Source: CBDUQN01 sp965369375 (GTDB taxonomy: Bacteria; Krumholzibacteriota; Krumholzibacteriia; Krumholzibacteriales; Krumholzibacteriaceae). From it: a stretch of DNA of 37,183 bases. The stretch is taken from contig CBDUQN010000021.1 of the NCBI GenBank assembly GCA_965369375.1, forward strand, positions 1 through 37,183, given 5' to 3'. The notes below the pieces were generated by a model that did no database searches, had not been told where the DNA came from, and saw only the letters and a list, made by a program, of their open reading frames with translations. Position numbers and translations under genes: made by a program. This document shows positions 25,085 to 33,060 of the stretch, in pieces (position 1 is the first letter of the stretch; every line of letters begins with the position of its first letter).

Positions 25085-27703
25085 ATGAACAAGGTCATTG
25101 CACTCGCTGCCACTACCGTAATCATCATCGGCGCTTTTCTAACGTCAATGCCGGAATCCGCGAACGCCGCCCAGGACTCGATCGCTTGCGAGCTTCCCGA
25201 CACATTCAAGGTCATTCGTGCCATAAGAACCACGAACGGGCATGTGAAAATCGACGGCCATCTCGATGAATCGGATTGGAAACGGACGCCTGCAGCGAGT
25301 GGATTCATACAGAACGAGCCCCACGACGGCGAACCGGCAACCGAGAGAACCGACGTGTGGATAATCTACGACGATGAGGCGATATACGTCGGTATCAAGG
25401 CCTACGATTCCAAGCCGGACCAGATCACAGGCCGCCTCACGCGCAGGGACGGCCACACGCCCTCGGACTGGATCCACATCGGATTCGACAGCTACAACGA
25501 CAAGAGAACGGCATTCGGTTTTTCCGTAAATCCCGTCGGCGTAAAGCAGGATCGCATCTGGTACAACGATACTGAGGAGGACGAGAACTGGAACGCCGTC
25601 TGGGATGTCGCCACCTCTATCGAAAACGACGGATGGACCGCCGAGTTTCGCATCCCCTTCAGCCAGCTTCGCTACTCCAATAACGGGAAGGGAAATTCAT
25701 GGGGGTTCAACGTTGGCCGTGAAATCCTGCGTAACAACGAGACGAGCCTCTGGAATCCTGTGCCGCGAGACTGCAACCAACTCGTTTCACGCTTCGGCAG
25801 GCTCGAGGGTATCGACGACCTTCCACAAGCAAGACATCTCGAAATCCTGCCATATGTGGTAGGAAAGGTAGACGTATATGGAGATCCCGACGAAGCGGAT
25901 CCGTTCCGCAACGATGCCGTCTGGGATCCGCGTCTCGGCGCCGACGCCAAGTACAGGCTGACGAGCAATCTCACGCTCGACATGACGATAAATCCCGACT
26001 TCGGGCAGGTGGAGCAGGACCCTTCCGAATTCAACCTCACCGCCTTCGAGACATACTTCGAGGAAAGGCGCCCCTTCTTCATCGAGGGGGCGAATCTGTT
26101 CCAGTACCGCCTGATGTTCGGTGACGACAACATAGAGCAGCTCTTTTACTCGCGCCGCGTAGGCAGGAGGCCGCAATTCTACGCCCTCGATTCCGGGCGG
26201 TGGGAAAATACGGACGATTTCTACGAAAATACGCCCCTCTTCACGAAGATACTCGGAGCCGCCAAGGTTACGGGCAGAACAGCGGGAGGGTGGTCCATTG
26301 CCGTCATGGACGCGCTGACCGACAAGGAAAAAGCCACGGTCGCTTCGCCGGACGGGAACCGGCACGGCATCATCGTCGAGCCGATGACGAACTATTTCGT
26401 CGGGCGAACCCAGAAGGATTTCAACAACGGCCGCAGCACCTTCGGCGGCATCGTCACCCACGTCTTGAGAGACATTCCAACCGAGGATTTCCAGTATCTC
26501 AACAGAACGGCACTCACCGGCGGGATCGATTTCTCGCACCGCTGGCACAACGACGATTACTCCATAACGGCGAATTTCATGGGAAGCCATATACGCGGAA
26601 GCGAGGAAGCGATGCTCGAGGCGCAGACCTCCTCGGCGAGATACTATCAACGGCCCGACGCTCCACACCTCAGCGTCGACTCGACGCTCACACACATGGA
26701 AGGTTTCGCGATGAATTTCTGGGGCGGAAAATTCACCGGACACTGGCGGTACGGTCTCGGCCTGCTCAGCCGGAGCCCCGGATTCGAGGTGAATGACATC
26801 GGATTCATGCGGTATTCGGACGCAAACCTCGGCGCGATCTGGATCGGCTACCGTGAGTGGGAACCGGGTCGAATCGTGCGCGAATGGAATCTCAACGGCA
26901 ATATCTGGAACGGCTGGAACTACGGCGGCGAACAGTTCGGTCTCGGCGGGAACATCAACGGTTATATGCAATTTACCAATTTCTGGGGACTCTACAGCGG
27001 GGTAAACAGAAATCAGGAGCACCAGGACAACGGCATCCTGAGAGGCGGTCCGGCGCTTATCGTTCCCGGCGCCACCGCCGGCTGGCACGGATTCCACAGT
27101 GACAGGAGAAAATCGATCTCATTCGGTTACAATGGATTCATACGGATAAGCGACGAGGGATGGCGGAGCAACTCATACTCACCACACATAACGATACGGC
27201 CGTCGGGGCGCTTCGACTTCTCGCTCTATCCTTCCTACAGCAAGATCGAAAACGATCTCCAGTACGTCGACGAGATCGACGGCCGGTATATACTCGGCAA
27301 CCTCAAGATGGACGAAGTGGCCATCACACTGCGCATGAATCTGACTATGACACGCAACCTGAGCATTCAGTTCTACGGCATGCCGTACATTGCGGCGGGG
27401 AGATACAGCCATTTCAAGGAGGTCGTCGCGCCGCGCGCGGATAATTATGAAGACCGCTTCGCGCCCTTTGATTACCTCCAGTACGATAATCCCGACTTCA
27501 ATTTCAAGCAGTTCAATTCGAACCTTGTTTTCCGCTGGGAATACAGCCCGGGATCGACGATCTATTTCGTCTGGTCGCGGGGTGCTACGGATTACGAGGA
27601 GGAGCACGGAGAGTTTGACTTCAACAGGGACATGAACAACCTCTTCTCCACCGCGGGCGACAACACGTTTCTCGTAAAGATCAACAAGTGGTTCAGTCTC
27701 TAG
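25085..27703 (+). CDS. CBM9-like/DUF5916 outer-membrane beta-barrel protein
   Basis: 872 residues. A signal peptide (VIALAATTVIIIGAFL, cleaved near ANAAQ) precedes a carbohydrate-binding family 9-like domain at about 45-220 (VKIDGHLDESDWKRTPAA, DEAIYVGIKAYDS, GWTAEFRIPFSQLRY). The remaining 650 residues match DUF5916: GLDAKYRLTSNLTLD-like segment at ADAKYRLTSNLTLDMTINPD, then FGQVEQDPSEFNLT and FEERRPFFIEG. Alternating aromatic/polar strands run to the end (VKINKWFSL), suggesting a membrane barrel. The function of DUF5916 proteins is not established; glycan recognition or uptake is a common guess. ATG 25085 has no strong ribosome-binding site. The leader has unusual inverted and tandem repeats. 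The gene converges with the GT4 gene seven bases away. Confidence 0.88.
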   Translation: MNKVIALAATTVIIIGAFLTSMPESANAAQDSIACELPDTFKVIRAIRTTNGHVKIDGHLDESDWKRTPAASGFIQNEPHDGEPATERTDVWIIYDDEAIYVGIKAYDSKPDQITGRLTRRDGHTPSDWIHIGFDSYNDKRTAFGFSVNPVGVKQDRIWYNDTEEDENWNAVWDVATSIENDGWTAEFRIPFSQLRYSNNGKGNSWGFNVGREILRNNETSLWNPVPRDCNQLVSRFGRLEGIDDLPQARHLEILPYVVGKVDVYGDPDEADPFRNDAVWDPRLGADAKYRLTSNLTLDMTINPDFGQVEQDPSEFNLTAFETYFEERRPFFIEGANLFQYRLMFGDDNIEQLFYSRRVGRRPQFYALDSGRWENTDDFYENTPLFTKILGAAKVTGRTAGGWSIAVMDALTDKEKATVASPDGNRHGIIVEPMTNYFVGRTQKDFNNGRSTFGGIVTHVLRDIPTEDFQYLNRTALTGGIDFSHRWHNDDYSITANFMGSHIRGSEEAMLEAQTSSARYYQRPDAPHLSVDSTLTHMEGFAMNFWGGKFTGHWRYGLGLLSRSPGFEVNDIGFMRYSDANLGAIWIGYREWEPGRIVREWNLNGNIWNGWNYGGEQFGLGGNINGYMQFTNFWGLYSGVNRNQEHQDNGILRGGPALIVPGATAGWHGFHSDRRKSISFGYNGFIRISDEGWRSNSYSPHITIRPSGRFDFSLYPSYSKIENDLQYVDEIDGRYILGNLKMDEVAITLRMNLTMTRNLSIQFYGMPYIAAGRYSHFKEVVAPRADNYEDRFAPFDYLQYDNPDFNFKQFNSNLVFRWEYSPGSTIYFVWSRGATDYEEEHGEFDFNRDMNNLFSTAGDNTFLVKINKWFSL

Positions 27704-27710
27704 GCGATTC

Positions 27711-28814
27711 TCACTTCCAGATCTCTTCTATCATCGTTATCAAGGTATTGCGTATCAATTTCTTTTCAGAAAACGATCTCACAAAATCAAAAGCATTGTC
27801 CGCGATTGTTTCATAGAGGTCTCGATCGGCCGACAATCGGTCGAGCGCCTCGCCAATCTTATCAGGAGATCTAATGGGAACGAGAATGCCTCTCACGCCG
27901 TTTTCAACCAGTTCCGGGAGGGAGCGCCACTCCGTCGTCACGACCGGAACTCCCGCCGCGAAGGCCTCGAGAATTACCGTCGGGTAACCCTCTCCGCCAT
28001 GATACGTCGGAAGCAGGAAAGCATCATACCGGCCGATAGCATCGATTACCGAGCCCGGCTCTATCACTCCCTCGTACCGGACATTTTCCTGTTTCGAAAT
28101 ACCGTCGAGAAAGAGCTCCCGGTCGCGGTCCACGATCTGTCCGTAGAAATCACAGCGGAGATCGTTCCTGCCCCGCAGCGCTTCGATGATGTCGAAAATA
28201 CCTTTTTCCCGCTTCACCTGGCCGACAAAAATACAGTTGCCTGCAAACAGTTTTCGCGTGCGGTGCTCATGGAACACGCCATCCGGCAAGTAGTTGGGAA
28301 ATCGAATCACTCTCTTCGCAGACAGCCCGGCATCATGGATCAGCCAATCAGCGAAGGCATTTGTTTGGGCCAGTACATATGCAACCTTGTCGAGATGAGA
28401 CGTGACAAACGTTCTCCGTGATCTCCCGCATTCCTCTATTCTCTGCACGAGTGAGGTCCCGAACAATCTGACAATGAGGGGCTTTCTGAACAATCTGCAC
28501 AGAAGAATGATCGCGAGACCCGCCGTCAAAACAAATCTGCTGTTCGCCAGTAACAGCACCGCATCGGCACGAGGGAGCTTTACGAAAACATTCGACAAGA
28601 TTCTTGCCCCACGCAGCACATCACCCGCCGACAACTTCTCTTCATAGAGCCTCACCCTGTCCCCGGCGGAGGTATTAACCCGTGAAACCGCGATATTGCT
28701 CTCAGCCCAAAATCGACTTCTGAAAAGGTTGAGGGTCGCAACCGTATCACCGCCTATAGGAGGCGGAAAGGGTCCGATGAGCAAAATGCGTCTTTTCCTA
28801 TTCCGTGATGTCAT
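27711..28814 (-). CDS. GT4-family glycosyltransferase
   Basis: 367 residues from the ATG at 28814 (GAGTG just upstream); an ATG at 28841 would add nine residues. The N-terminal Rossmann domain begins RRILLIGPFPPPIGGDTVA, a donor/acceptor glycine loop typical of GT-B enzymes. The C-terminal domain carries CIFVGQVKREKGIFDIIEAL, YDAFLLPTYHGGEGYPTVILEAFAAG with the EX7E pair, and PVVTTEWRSLPELV. Such enzymes transfer sugars from nucleotide-sugar donors to glycans at the cytoplasmic face, for example in exopolysaccharide or lipopolysaccharide synthesis. No polysaccharide cluster surrounds it, so it is an isolated gene. It converges on the DUF5916 gene with seven bases between stops and no visible terminator. 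Confidence 0.92.
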   Translation of the reverse strand: MTSRNRKRRILLIGPFPPPIGGDTVATLNLFRSRFWAESNIAVSRVNTSAGDRVRLYEEKLSAGDVLRGARILSNVFVKLPRADAVLLLANSRFVLTAGLAIILLCRLFRKPLIVRLFGTSLVQRIEECGRSRRTFVTSHLDKVAYVLAQTNAFADWLIHDAGLSAKRVIRFPNYLPDGVFHEHRTRKLFAGNCIFVGQVKREKGIFDIIEALRGRNDLRCDFYGQIVDRDRELFLDGISKQENVRYEGVIEPGSVIDAIGRYDAFLLPTYHGGEGYPTVILEAFAAGVPVVTTEWRSLPELVENGVRGILVPIRSPDKIGEALDRLSADRDLYETIADNAFDFVRSFSEKKLIRNTLITMIEEIWK

Positions 28815-29146
28815 GTAGCACTCGATAAACGGGAACGCCATGGATCAGCTTCGTGATTTTACCGCATCATTTTCGATCAATACAACCGAAAAGGCTACGG
28901 TAACGTGGTGTATTATTTGGAATATCGCAGTTGGAATCGCGCATCATGTCATTCACCTTATCTATTCCTATTCCCACGGACCGTCATTTACCGTCTTGAC
29001 AGAAAAACGCTCCCATGATAAACTTGTTTTGTAATCAAAGATTACTCTCTCTCCTCTTCTGATTCTCTGCACACAGTATTCGCATATGATCTAAATCCGC
29101 TTGTCACGTTTGTGACCACTCTTACAATAAGATCAAGGAATAAAAT
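28815..29146. other. Divergent intergenic region
   Basis: 332 bases between the GT4 gene and the Arg/Ser-rich protein gene. No gene is supported. The right part has a good sigma-70 promoter candidate (28996-29024). A promoter for the GT4 gene was not identified. Confidence 0.6.
28996..29024 (+). promoter_or_regulatory. Candidate sigma-70 promoter
   Basis: TTGACA (28996-29001), a 17-base spacer and TAAACT (29019-29024). The -35 box is perfect and the -10 box matches at four of six bases. It would drive the gene at 29147 with a leader of roughly 115 bases. Confidence 0.5.
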
Positions 29147-29761
29147 ATGCGTTACGTAAGTTTCGTTATTGCGGTATTTGTTTTACTACTTGCGGCTGTC
29201 CCTGCGTTCTCCGCGAGCGATACGCGTGCACAATTCCATGAATGGGCATTGAAGAAAGGCGAAGGCTTCGATACCGACTGGAATGATAAAATCGTCAAGA
29301 AGCAGCGAGCTGATCTCGATAAACGCTGGAATAAGATAGCCATCTCAAAGGAATCCAAACCACGCTCCGGCCGGGGCTCGAGCTCGAGTTACAAAAGAGC
29401 GGGCACCTCGCGAACGTACGGCAGCCATCCGCAATCCGGCGGGAGCCAGCGGCCGGTTTCCGGCTCAGGATTTATTCACAAGAGTAATCATAGGTTCCTG
29501 CCGTTGAGCACGAAACCGCGGAACGGCCCGAGCCGTGGGACGAGTTCCCTGAGAAATCCTGCACGGACGAGCAGGGGATTCGCTCGTGATGGTCGACGAG
29601 GCCTTAGGGCGAGCACCAGGATACGGAATATATTCGGTCAGAACAGAGGCGTCAGCCGTCCGAGAGTCAAATCTCCAGGCCGCCTGTCCCAATTCAAGCG
29701 GCGGGGAAGAAGTTTTTCGAGACCGAGTACCAGGGCGAGCAGACCGAGACGTTCCAGATGA
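29147..29761 (+). CDS. Exported Arg/Ser-rich basic protein of unknown function
   Basis: 204 residues. A signal peptide (FVIAVFVLLLAAVPAFSAS) leads into a short charged helix (residues of about 25-68, with FHEWALKKGEGFDTDWNDK and VKKQRADLDKRWNKI). The rest, residues 70-204, is low complexity and strongly basic, rich in Arg, Ser and Gly, ending RASRPRRSR. I recognise no family. The tail would suit binding of polyanions such as DNA, RNA, lipopolysaccharide or acidic glycans outside the membrane; that is inference from composition. A sigma-70 candidate lies upstream, and a strong hairpin separates it from the convergent beta-propeller gene. The clean signal peptide makes a chance frame unlikely. 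Confidence 0.72.
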   Translation: MRYVSFVIAVFVLLLAAVPAFSASDTRAQFHEWALKKGEGFDTDWNDKIVKKQRADLDKRWNKIAISKESKPRSGRGSSSSYKRAGTSRTYGSHPQSGGSQRPVSGSGFIHKSNHRFLPLSTKPRNGPSRGTSSLRNPARTSRGFARDGRRGLRASTRIRNIFGQNRGVSRPRVKSPGRLSQFKRRGRSFSRPSTRASRPRRSR

Positions 29762-29800
29762 TGTGATACCTCCGGCATTCGATAACAACCAGCGCGATGG

Positions 29801-29841
29801 GGGGAAGCCAAAAGGCAGGGGATGCGTCCCCTGCCTTCCCC
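29801..29841. terminator. Strong hairpin between convergent genes, probable bidirectional terminator
   Basis: AAGGCAGGGGA (29812-29822) pairs perfectly with TCCCCTGCCTT (29827-29837) around a TGCG loop. An outer pair, GGGGAA (29801-29806)/TTCCCC (29836-29841), offers alternative pairing. It lies 40 bases after the 29147 gene and 74 bases beyond the stop of the minus-strand propeller gene. A short T-tract follows on the plus strand only. Confidence 0.7.
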
Positions 29842-29914
29842 TTTGTCCTCCAACATCCCCGCAGCCGCTTGCCTCCTCCCGAGATAAATACTTCGTGTGG
29901 CGGCCCGAAAGAAT

Positions 29915-31696
29915 CTACCGTATCTTGAAGATCTTTCTCGAACGGTCGACTCCGCCGGCTTGAACGCGAAGGAAATAGACGCCGCTCACCGCCTCCCGTC
30001 CCCGATCATCTCTTCCATCCCAATGAAAAACGTGGTGCCCACGATCGCCGGTGCCCCTGAAAACCGTTCTGATCCGTTTTCCCTCTATATTGAAGAATGC
30101 TATCGTGAGCGCAACGTTCCTATCGAGCCGCAGGGAAAATGATGTCTCAGAGCCGAATGGATTTGGATACGGATCGAAGACATACCCGGGGAAGGGAGTA
30201 TCAGGCGGCGGGATCTGCACCCCGCGCTCCACAATTTCGTCGACATTCAGATGGCCGCTCGGTGAAGCATCGATCACCTTGATATACACCATCCGTCCGT
30301 AAAGCGTATCCATCCGCCAGACGCGCGGTACGAGGCTCTCGCTATCGGTTCCCGTTTCGCGGCACAGGACGCGATGGTCCCTCGAATCGCAGACGGCGAG
30401 AAAGAGACGGCCGGTGTCTTCTCCCCCACCGATCAAAAAAGCGATCTCCCTGCCGGTGACGGTGAAATCACGCGTCCTAATCCCTCCCACCGCTTCGTCA
30501 CCAACGAGCCCGCCCTCGACGGTCGGCGTCAGGGGGCCCCTGAAGCGTTCCCTCGTTCCGATCCACGAATTGCCAGCGAATCCCACCTCCACAACCTCTC
30601 CCCTGAAACTCGGATTTTCGCCGAAGGTGGGCTGATAAGCGAATGCCGAGTCGGTCGCGAAAATTTCGAAGCCGGTTTCACCAAAAAGCGGATCGGGATC
30701 ATCGAGCCAGAGCGGCGACCAGTCATCCCAGAGCGTATTATCCTCACCGATGCGCGGGTATCCATCCGCGCCCCACAGAAGTGAATCCACCTTTACGGCA
30801 TTCTTGAGCCGGTCGGGAGCGCGGTAGCTCATATGACGCGAGATGAGGGTATTCGGCGCATCGCCGAATATCTCCTGGGCCTGACCGAGTGCGATTACTC
30901 TTCTGTCGTTCTTTTGCCACGGTCCAAACGGAGATGACGACCGAATCACCGAGACACCGAGAACACCATGCTCGTTGAAAAAGAGATACCACCAGCCGGC
31001 ATGCTCGATCAGCTGAACCGACTCGAGCACCGCGTCCGAATCGTTGACGAATATCGGTCCGAGATCGGTCCATGTGACACCATCGGTAGAGACCGCATGA
31101 TCAATGGCGCCGTGTCCATCTCTCGTCGAAACCGTATGCAGCACATGGAGCGTGTCGCCGAAGACGAAGATATCGGGATCCCTGCAGTTCGACCAGCGTC
31201 CCTCGGCCCAGCTGAATAAAATCGTATCCGGCCTGTAGACGGGATTGTGCGAACAGGAATGCCAATCGAACAGATCCGGACTCTCGGCGATTCCCATCTG
31301 CTGAACGACGTTCGAATCGACACCGGTGTAGTACATCCGGTAATGAGCGCCGGTTCGAATGATATCGGGTGCCCAGATGTTCTGCTCGTCCCATTTACCG
31401 GTTCCGATATCGAGAACGTCCGGATGACGCTTCCAACGGCGGAAATCGCTCGTGGAAACATGACCGAAGGCAACCTCGTTGCCCGGAACCCACCAACCCT
31501 TGGAGGAATCGCTGCCGATGATCGTGAAGCAGTGCCACTCGGCGCCCCGCTCGACAAAGCAGCGATCTTTCATGTAGCTGCCGGGGATAACGAGGTAGCG
31601 CTGCTCGAAATCGAAACGCTCGAATCCCGATGCCCGGGGTGAAGCGAGCAGCATGACACCTATGGCGAGTATCATTGAACGCATAGTGTGAACCAT
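29915..31696 (-). CDS. Secreted five-bladed beta-propeller glycosidase-like protein with sorting domain
   Basis: 593 residues. The signal peptide (ILAIGVMLLASPRASG) can start at the ATG at 31696 or at in-frame ATGs four or seven codons later. Residues of about 30-330 look like the GH43/GH32/GH68/GH130 fold: a possible first acid in YMKDRCFVERG, then STSDFRRWKRHP, NIWAPDIIRTGAHYRMYYTG, and RDPDIFVFGDTLHVLHT with the RDP motif. Residues of about 350-500 are a further beta-rich domain resembling a carbohydrate-binding module (FLIGGGEDTGRLFLAV, MVYIKVIDASPSGHLNVDEI). The end, from PYPNPFGSETSFSLRL to SRKIFKIR, is the sorting/FlgD-like domain seen also in the S8 and C25 proteases. Polysaccharide cleavage at the cell surface is likely, but I could not confirm all catalytic acids. 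Confidence 0.8.
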   Translation of the reverse strand: MVHTMRSMILAIGVMLLASPRASGFERFDFEQRYLVIPGSYMKDRCFVERGAEWHCFTIIGSDSSKGWWVPGNEVAFGHVSTSDFRRWKRHPDVLDIGTGKWDEQNIWAPDIIRTGAHYRMYYTGVDSNVVQQMGIAESPDLFDWHSCSHNPVYRPDTILFSWAEGRWSNCRDPDIFVFGDTLHVLHTVSTRDGHGAIDHAVSTDGVTWTDLGPIFVNDSDAVLESVQLIEHAGWWYLFFNEHGVLGVSVIRSSSPFGPWQKNDRRVIALGQAQEIFGDAPNTLISRHMSYRAPDRLKNAVKVDSLLWGADGYPRIGEDNTLWDDWSPLWLDDPDPLFGETGFEIFATDSAFAYQPTFGENPSFRGEVVEVGFAGNSWIGTRERFRGPLTPTVEGGLVGDEAVGGIRTRDFTVTGREIAFLIGGGEDTGRLFLAVCDSRDHRVLCRETGTDSESLVPRVWRMDTLYGRMVYIKVIDASPSGHLNVDEIVERGVQIPPPDTPFPGYVFDPYPNPFGSETSFSLRLDRNVALTIAFFNIEGKRIRTVFRGTGDRGHHVFHWDGRDDRGREAVSGVYFLRVQAGGVDRSRKIFKIR

Positions 31697-31730
31697 ATAG
31701 AGAATACACCGAATAGCCGCCGGTGGTCAT

Positions 31731-31764
31731 AAAAAAAAGCCGGACGCCCGCCGAGGCATCCGGC
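31731..31764 (-). terminator. Rho-independent terminator reading leftward
   Basis: On the minus strand, GCCGGA (31764-31759) and TCCGGC (31744-31739) close a GC-rich hairpin followed by eight T residues (31738-31731). It serves transcription coming from the right. No intact minus-strand gene lies there, only a short frame ending at 31794, so the terminator appears to have outlived its gene. Confidence 0.85.
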
Positions 31765-31793
31765 AACGTGCCGATAAAATTGTCCTCAAATCC

Positions 31794-31988
31794 TTACTTG
31801 TACAGCGCCTTGATCGCTCCCCAGCTCTCCTCCTCGACGCCGATCTCAAAAGGGCAAAGCATGGAAATAAAAAAAGTTAGTAAATTAGCTCGTTGATTTA
31901 CATTGGATACCGGGAGAAATATGATGAAAAGAGCAGCCGCTATTTGTTTGACGTTCGCATTGATAATTCTCGCATCGAACGTCGTCAT
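31794..31988 (-). pseudogene. Orphan C-terminal end of a lost minus-strand gene
   Basis: A 64-codon frame ends in VEEESWGAIKALYK and a stop, 30 bases before the leftward terminator. The last about 20 residues look like a genuine protein tail. The upstream part (ARIINANVKQIAAALFII) is the antisense of the signal-peptide fragment on the plus strand and has no start signal of its own. I read this as the 3' remnant of a truncated gene. A short intact peptide gene is possible but less likely. Confidence 0.4.
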
Positions 31989-32040
31989 GGCGGTTTCGAG
32001 ACTGCAGACCTATATCGTTAATTCAACCTATTACAATCGA
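31924..32040 (+). pseudogene. Orphan signal-peptide N-terminus of a secreted protein
   Basis: ATG 31924 follows GGGAG by seven bases. It begins MKRAAAICLTFALIILASN, a good signal peptide, then VSRLQTYIVNSTYYN, as in the start of a mature secreted domain. After about residue 40 the frame leaves recognisable protein and runs through the regulator fragment in the wrong frame to a stop at 32220. The body of the gene is missing, apparently lost at a junction near 32040. Translation initiation signals are intact. Confidence 0.5.
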
Positions 32041-32081
32041 ATCGGCACGCCCGGGATCGCCGCGGGGCGAAATACGCTGCG

Positions 32082-32279
32082 AACGGAGGAAAAACACTCA
32101 AAGAGGCACGGGACGAAGCGGAGCGCGATCTCATCACGGGCACCCTCCTTCGGCTCAAGGGTAACGTATCGGCGGCCGCGCAGGAGCTTGACATCAGCAG
32201 GCCGACATTGCATGATTTGATGAAGAAGTTCGAAATCGATCCAAACACCTTTCGGCCACGGAAGAACAGGAAACGATGA
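32082..32279 (+). pseudogene. C-terminal Fis-type HTH fragment of an NtrC-family sigma-54 activator
   Basis: In the frame ending at TGA 32277-32279 the protein reads KTLKEARDEAERDLI, TLLRLKGNVSAAAQELDIS and RPTLHDLMKKFEI. This is the classic Fis-like DNA-binding end of NtrC-family response regulators, closest in feel to the PrsR type linked with exported PEP-CTERM proteins. The receiver and AAA+ domains are absent: the frame is closed by a stop at 32019, and the sequence before about 32080 is unrelated. Its stop overlaps the ATG of the next lipoprotein gene (ATGA), so an intact regulator may once have been coupled to that gene. Confidence 0.75.
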
Positions 32280-33025
32280 AACACAGGATACTCCTCCCCG
32301 TTTTGCTGCTGGCATCCCTGGCGGCCGCATTGGGCTGCACCGACACTTCGACAAATCCCGGCGAGACCGAGTACGACACGGTGACCGTCGAGTTTCAGGA
32401 CGGCGTTTATCCCGATCCATATTACCGCGATACACGTGATGCAATCCTCAAGGACGGCCCTAATTCGAATCTCCGTAACGGCAACTTCGGTTCCGTGCCG
32501 AACGATACATTGGGGTATGTTCCCCTCTCGAGCTGGTACTACGAGCGGCGGATGATACTCAGGATGGACCTCTCGCTGATTCGAAGCTGCGCCACCGTCG
32601 TCGATGACAGCCTATTCATCAGCGTCGTCCCCGGCGGCCCGGATACGCTCTTTCTCGAGGCATATGAAGTGAATCTGCATTCGAGTTACAGGGATTCATG
32701 GCTCGAGGGGATCGGCGAGGTCGGCAATGGCGTCTCCTGGCTGACGATCAACGGACAGAACAGCTGGTCCACATCCGGCGGCGACTACTTCGAGCCGCTG
32801 CTTGCCAAAACGATTGTCGTAACCGACTCCATTGCGTCCTTCTCACTGCCCACGACGCTCATCTACAAATGGATAGCGAATCCCGATCTGAACAACGGAA
32901 TTATCATAAAGATCCGCGCAACCCCGGGCGAGCGTTACCGCCTCGGCCACATGCGTGAAACGAGCGCTCCGGCTAAAAGACCGCGCCTCTGGATAAAACA
33001 CCTCCAGGCCAAAGGCGGCGGCTGA
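32276..33025 (+). CDS. DNRLRE-like lipoprotein
   Basis: 249 residues. The lipoprotein signal ends in ALGC (Cys21), followed by TDTSTNPGETEYD. The domain resembles the DNRLRE family: an N-terminal strand with FQDGVYPDPYYRDTRDAIL and NSNLRNGNFGS, RRMILRMDLSLI in place of the usual R-x-L-ϕ-x-F-D-L strand, SWLEGIGEVGNGVSWLTI, and the end NNGIIIKIRAT/KRPRLWIKH. Such jelly-roll domains occur on bacterial surface proteins; their ligands are mostly unknown. Its ATG overlaps the stop of the regulator fragment by four bases and has AGGA nearby. It converges with the MscS gene; a GC hairpin lies between them. Confidence 0.8.
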   Translation: MKHRILLPVLLLASLAAALGCTDTSTNPGETEYDTVTVEFQDGVYPDPYYRDTRDAILKDGPNSNLRNGNFGSVPNDTLGYVPLSSWYYERRMILRMDLSLIRSCATVVDDSLFISVVPGGPDTLFLEAYEVNLHSSYRDSWLEGIGEVGNGVSWLTINGQNSWSTSGGDYFEPLLAKTIVVTDSIASFSLPTTLIYKWIANPDLNNGIIIKIRATPGERYRLGHMRETSAPAKRPRLWIKHLQAKGGG

Positions 33026-33038
33026 GGCTAGATGACCT

Positions 33039-33057
33039 GCTCCGGCGGCGCCGGAGC
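33039..33057. repeat. GC-rich hairpin between convergent genes
   Basis: GCTCCGGC (33039-33046) and GCCGGAGC (33050-33057) form a perfect 8-bp stem with a GGC loop, placed between the stops of the lipoprotein and MscS genes. There is no T-run on either side, so it may be a barrier to read-through or a message-end stabiliser rather than a standard terminator. Confidence 0.6.
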
Positions 33058-33060
33058 GAG

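Noticed and set aside
25787..27097. 436-codon minus-strand open frame over the DUF5916 gene
   Set aside because: Antisense shadow of a well-supported barrel gene; no motif or start signal.
29586..29963. 125-codon plus-strand frame across the end of the Arg/Ser-rich gene
   Set aside because: It runs through a terminator hairpin and two convergent gene ends; not plausible as a gene.
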